Part shown: piece after piece, positions 33,833-64,000 of the stretch
Layout: each line of letters starts with the position of its first letter
How positions within the stretch are numbered: the first letter of the stretch is position 1
Source: Mesocentrotus franciscanus
Taxonomy: Eukaryota > Echinodermata > Echinoidea > Camarodonta > Strongylocentrotidae
Reading direction: 5' to 3'
DNA: 64,000 nucleotides
Assembly: GCA_037976565.1 (NCBI GenBank)
Contig: CP137671.1
Location: forward strand, 14,772,556-14,836,555
Translations under genes and position numbers: made by a program
The notes under the pieces: model-generated
The model's database searches: none
Seen by the model: the letters and a program-made list of their open reading frames with translations, nothing else
Told to the model about the DNA's origin: nothing

Positions 33833-34886
33833 AAAATTACATTGGGGGTATAGTGCTGTACTACTGAGCTGTGTCTCTCGCTAGCTCTCTCCGTATGGAT
33901 TTTGCTTTTGTAATCCTCTTATCCTCTATATGCAATTATGCATGACCCCAAATAGACTTCGAAACACAAATGGCCACTCTATTGGTAAATACATGTAAAC
34001 GTTTAGGGCATATTTGTATATATTACATTTCGATCTGAACATTTACTTTAATAAAAGTGATATGTTTTGAACGACTTCAAATCATATATTTACCAAAAAG
34101 ATTCTGTGTGCGCTTTAATTTTCTAATTTCTTTTGAATCATCATGATAGGAAATCACAGACCGTAGCCTTGAGAAGGTTTGAAATCATATAAAAGATGAA
34201 ATACATGTAATTAATATTTCAAACGGTATTTACCTTTCACTTTGAGTTGTTTTATTCTTAATTTTTTAAATCCACTATTATAAAAAAAAAAAAATCAAAC
34301 AAACTAACAAAATAACCCCCCCCCAAAAAAAAAAAAAAAAAAAAAAAAATGGGTGACAGTGAAGGGCATCGCTCAAATCTTTATGTGAGCGAGTGCCGGA
34401 CTAAATTTTCCAAAAACATGTCCTCATTTATATCCCTCTATTGACAAGCCATGGTCACCCAATTGGAGACCAAAATGCTTCACCCCCAAAAAAAAAAAAC
34501 TAAGTTTTCATGAGTTACTACGTGATATAAAACGGTGTCCAGCATGCTATCAGTGATGGAAAGTTTCAAAAAAATGTAACACAAAAGTACTTATCGTGAC
34601 CTTTGGCAATGTACTTTAGGCCACTATACAACGGTACAGTCGGAAATAACAGTCTGGTATGGGGAATCAGGTAGTAAAGACGAAGTTCTTTTTTAAAATT
34701 ATTATTTCATTTATTGCAACCAAAACTTGAGGTCGGAATTCAAATACTATTAAAAAAAACCCAGATAGATAACTGGTATAAATAATGTACACACAGTCAA
34801 AGAAACTGTAGAATCTGATTCATCATAGAATTATGTGCTACAATCAAGTTTACACATTTTGATTTATCAAATAGATTAATGTAAGC
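33833..34886. other. Divergent intergenic region, no gene seen
   Basis: Contains a C-run followed by an A-run at about 34317-34349, and a fragment of the intron 1 TIR element (AAATAACAGTCTGGTATGGG) near 34650. Confidence 0.4.
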
Positions 34887-35461
34887 TCATGAGTACAACA
34901 TTTCATAATGATTGTATTTAACATCAGAGGTATAATTAGTAGGTAGTTCGTCAAGTTCACCATACACAGACGGTATAGATCCGTTCACCTGAACAGCGAA
35001 ATCATGAAAATCGCTGGAAATACAGGGATAGGGGCCTAAAGAGTAAAGGCTTTCTATTTCTAATCGATTTCTAATTTCACCTTTACAACATCCTCTTTTC
35101 ATAGCTCCATCCATTAGGTGAATTAATTGCATGTTCAATATCAATCACATTCCCAAATCGACTGGAGCCTGTATGCATGTGTCTCATCAACTCAAGGACA
35201 ATTTCAATACCCAATATAGAATTTATGTTCAGATTACGTATACACGTCATTGTAATGTCAGCGCGCATTTCTAAAGGTGATTGACAAGGCTGATTGAAAT
35301 TGCCCTATAAGTTGATTTTTTAAGTAGTTGCGATCGTGATTACAATTAACTCCATGGATGGGAGCCACTATAGCCGCTATTACGGAAGTGTGACATTTCA
35401 AAATAATGTTGTCAGTAATTTTGTATACACCCATGTGATCGTTTTTCTGCTGGGCTGACAA
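34887..35461 (-). pseudogene. Possible decayed coding sequence of unknown family
   Basis: Three minus-strand open frames overlap end to end in different phases: 35461-35258, 35268-35083 and 35144-34887. This is the pattern expected of one reading frame broken by two frameshifts. The pieces read smoothly, with mixed composition (for example VIAAIVAPIHGVNCNHDRNY and SIPSVYGELDELPTNYTSDV). I do not recognise a family. Chance overlap of unrelated frames cannot be excluded. Confidence 0.3.
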
Positions 35462-35520
35462 TGATTAAAATCATTGAGTAACGAAAAATATGTAAATATA
35501 ATAGACCTCTAGTCAAGACC

Positions 35521-35522
35521 AG

Positions 35523-35557
<35 letters not shown>

Positions 35558-35558
35558 T

Positions 35559-35606
<48 letters not shown>

Positions 35607-35800
35607 TGGGGAGATAAATTAGAAGATAAAGAACGGTGGGATGGGGGAGGGGAGATAATATACTAGATATAGAGAAAGAAAGTATTAGGGTCTCAGAGAG
35701 AGAGAGAGAGAGAGAGAAAATGTGTATGTGTGTGTGTATGTGTGTTGGAGGGAGAGTTAGAATAGAGAAACAGAGAGAGAGAGAGAGAGAGAGAGAATGT
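35521..35800. repeat. (GA)n microsatellite cluster
   Basis: Four GA runs (35525-35555, 35563-35598, 35694-35717 and 35771-35796) are separated by G-rich sequence and a short (TG)n near 35722. Confidence 0.92.
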
Positions 35801-36675
35801 CTTCTATTGGGCTGAGGACCCCTGAAATGCCATGATGTATAGCAGGCTTACATTTAATGCGATGTATTATCTACCACTTCTTCCAATTCTTGAGACGCCA
35901 CTACCATTATTCACAAAGTTTAGCATGCACATGATGCATGAACCCTTTCTTCCGGGGCCCCTAATAAACAATTCAAACTTGATCATGGATTTCTAAATGA
36001 ATCATCAAAATAAAATCATAAATCCGATATAATTAGGATACCTGAATCCATGCACCTATTATTTAATATTTTTTCGATCGAGAGTTATAATTATAGACAT
36101 TATTCTTAATTTACCTTTTCATAAATGGATTCAATGTCGGAGAAATGATCCTTGTATCTGCCTGTATCTGTAAATGTGCGCACAGCGGGCGTACTTATAC
36201 CGTCGACTGAATAAATATTGGACAGTATCAAAAACCGACGATGCGCAGACAATGAGTACGACGATCATCTACGTCACTGTGACGTTCGATCTCCTCGACG
36301 CCACACATACACACACATCGTGCACAGAGCAAGGGAAAGACAGACACACACACAAAACGTGAGAATCCAAACGAGAGAGACGGAGAGAGAGGAATAAGAA
36401 AAGGAAACAAGGTCGTGAAAATCGTCTTGCTCATTGCGAGGCGAATCTCATTACGAATGCGAAAGCGTACAAAATCCGCGATTTTCCGTATCCAATTCCC
36501 GGCGGTATACGGTCGGCTGTTTAGCTGTCATTACGCCGTCGCGGTGTGGAAGTAGGAGAAGGATGTGCGCCCATGCAGTGAGTCTATCATCTGCCTTTCA
36601 CTGGATCAATGCGAAGAGGTCCTTGATCAATTTAATCCTATTGTATTCATCAATTGCTGGAATCATGCAGTGGCA

Positions 36676-36749
36676 TATATAAACATCCCACCCCCACACA
36701 GCGACTTCCACCGTTTATATCCACCTGCGCAGAGCGGTTGTCTGTAAAT
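36676..36749 (+). promoter_or_regulatory. TATA box and short 5' UTR of the aminopeptidase gene
   Basis: TATATAAA at 36676-36683 would place transcription start near 36706-36712, giving a 5' UTR of about 40 nt before the ATG at 36750. No in-frame AUG lies upstream in the exon. A TATA box fits a regulated, tissue-restricted gene. The start site is inferred from spacing only. Confidence 0.5.
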
Positions 36750-62598
<25,849 letters not shown>

Positions 62599-63370
62599 GT
62601 AAGTCGAACTTTAACAAAATCATGCTCAGTATTCCGAGAATCTGAGGGCAACAGGGCAGACATTATTGCAAGAGTCCAATTCAAATCATAGATTATCAGA
62701 ATTCACATAGAGCCGTATTTCTCCTAGAAACATTTGAAAGCACAGAAAGTGGCGTAGCGTGTGTCCACCCATTGAGAGGGCACTGGGGAGATTGAGGGGG
62801 TTCTGGTCTTACTCGGAAAATAAAATTCCAATGTACAAGGTTACTTATGAGGGGGTGCGGAAGGTGGTCCAGGGCCCTATTTCATAAAACGTATTTTCAA
62901 TAACAATTGCTAAATTCCGATGACGAATTTGCTCTCAGCCAATCAAATGCCACGATTTCAGTAGCTTATAACAGTAGCTTATAACAGTAGCTTACAACAG
63001 TTAATGAAACTTGTTATTGATATCAAGTTTTATGAAATAGGGCCCATGTGTCTTCTCTTCTAGACCTTCACCCTTCTTCCTTTCTCGTGTTCCCTTTACT
63101 CACCTTTTTTGACAGCGTAACCGGGGAATAATCCAATGTATTTGAAGGGGAAACAAACTTGGATTAACAAAATTAATGTCGCCAGAGCAAATGTCGGATT
63201 ACCCTAAAGACACGACATAATGATTTACAAGTCGTTGCATTCATTTTGAAGAACAACATGCCATGTACACCGTAGAGTATTTTGATATACGGTATGCATA
63301 TTTGTACAAACCTAGACATCGGTATTCAAGTTTTTCCAACTATTCTATTCTGTTACTTTTTTGTTTTTTA
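62599..63370 (+). other. Aminopeptidase intron 15, 5' part
   Basis: The donor is GTAAGT at 62599. No further exon was recognised to the window end, so the remaining C-terminal exons lie to the right. Confidence 0.5.
62872..63045. mobile_element. 174-bp MITE, same family as 14137-14266
   Basis: GGGCCCTATTTCATAAAAC on the left and GTTTTATGAAATAGGGCCC on the right are exact inverted ends. The interior contains an inverted CCAATCAAATGCCACGATTT and a short tandem TAGCTTATAACAG. Confidence 0.88.
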
Positions 63371-63401
63371 TGCCTCCGCTACAACGTAGCCGGAGGCATT
63401 A
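63370..63401. repeat. Palindrome at the head of the terminal tandem array
   Basis: ATGCCTCCGCTAC and GTAGCCGGAGGCAT form an imperfect inverted repeat around AAC. It is followed by (GTCC)n and (GTAC)n simple repeats leading into the 151-bp units. Confidence 0.75.
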
Positions 63402-63442
63402 TGTTTTCTGGTTGTCCGTCCGTCCGTACGTACGTACGTACG

Positions 63443-64000
63443 GTTCTCGTGATCGCGTTATCTCAAGAACCAATTGATGGATTACCGCCAAACTCGGGTC
63501 ATGTATGTATCTTGCAGAGCTAATGAAGTGATTAGATTTTGGGGTCATGAGGTCCAAGGTCAAAGGTCACAGGGCCCATTATGTATGCAAAAATAGTTCG
63601 TGATCGCGTTATCTCAAGAACCGATTGATGGATTACCGCCAAACTCGGGTCATGTATGTATCTTGCAGAGCTAATGAAGTGATTAGATTTTGGGGTCACG
63701 AGGTCCAAGGTCAAAGGTCACAGGGCCCATTATGTATGCAAAAATAGTTCGTGATCGCTATCTCAAGAACCGATTGATGGATTACCGCCAAACTCGGGTC
63801 ATGTATGTATCTTGCAGAGCTAATGAAGTGATTAGATTTTGGGGTCACGAGGTCCAAGGTCAAAGGTCACAGGGCCCATTATGTATGCAAAAATAGTTCG
63901 TGATCGCGTTATCTCAAGAACCGATTGATGGATTCCCGCCAAACTCTAATCATGTATGTATCTTGCAGAGCTAATGAAGTGATTAGATTTTGGGGTCACG
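63443..64000. repeat. 151-bp tandem array with nuclear-receptor-type DR1 sites, continuing off the window
   Basis: CGTGATCGC starts at 63448, 63599, 63750 and 63899, giving periods of 151, 151 and 149 bp. Each complete unit carries AGGTCC-A-AGGTCA-A-AGGTCA at 63550-63569, 63701-63720 and 63850-63869. That is three direct half-sites with one-base spacing, containing one perfect DR1. Copies are over 95% alike by eye. The array is inside an intron of the aminopeptidase gene. Confidence 0.92.

Noticed and set aside
36654..36749. An N-terminal extension of the aminopeptidase upstream of 36750
   Set aside because: The upstream frame starts at TTG with no in-frame AUG, and it overlaps the expected TATA box and transcription start.

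Overview
This is a repeat-rich, intron-rich animal nuclear window. The vertebrate-like protein families, abundant tRNA-derived SINEs, short inverted-repeat elements, ACATGTA-rich AT sequence and TAGGCCTA-like words suggest a marine invertebrate deuterostome, most likely an echinoderm such as a sea urchin. The species cannot be fixed from the sequence alone.

Three protein-coding genes are supported, each rebuilt from exons whose GT-AG junctions and phases agree. (1) 9193-15372 (+): a complete four-exon SNX3/SNX12-type sorting nexin of 170 aa. (2) 22156-33787 (-): a complete eight-exon PPIL6-type cyclophilin of 298 aa, convergent with the sorting nexin. (3) 36750-62598 (+): fifteen exons of a type II membrane M1 zinc aminopeptidase (aminopeptidase N-like), divergent from PPIL6 and running off the right edge. 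About 823 residues are present and the C-terminal part lies outside. The three encode unrelated functions (endosomal sorting, a cyclophilin fold, ectopeptidase); nothing suggests a shared pathway.

Layout: 1-9192 is intergenic repeats (foldback elements, a 1.6-kb TTGA-type tract, three 240-bp tandem units). 9.2-15.4 kb is the sorting nexin, whose third intron holds an array of decayed copies of its own last exon. 15.4-22.1 kb is 3' flank with two small inverted-repeat elements and a GA minisatellite. 22.1-33.8 kb is PPIL6, with introns carrying a 50-bp minisatellite, a 579-bp foldback element with a 9-bp target duplication, and a LINE fragment. 33.8-36.7 kb is the divergent intergenic region. 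36.7-62.6 kb is the aminopeptidase. 62.6-64.0 kb is intron, ending in a 151-bp tandem repeat that carries nuclear-receptor-type half-sites.

The most important correction concerns assembly. 46236-51107 and 51608-56490 are near-identical copies lying exactly on either side of a 500-N gap. They are best read as the overlapping ends of two contigs (or two haplotypes) that were not merged. The four aminopeptidase exons repeated there, including the zinc-site exons, should be counted once. The other notable signals are the self-derived exon array in the sorting nexin, several structurally complete non-autonomous transposons, a TATA/Inr-like promoter inside one of them, and the nuclear-receptor-site satellite. 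I found no convincing new multi-gene system.
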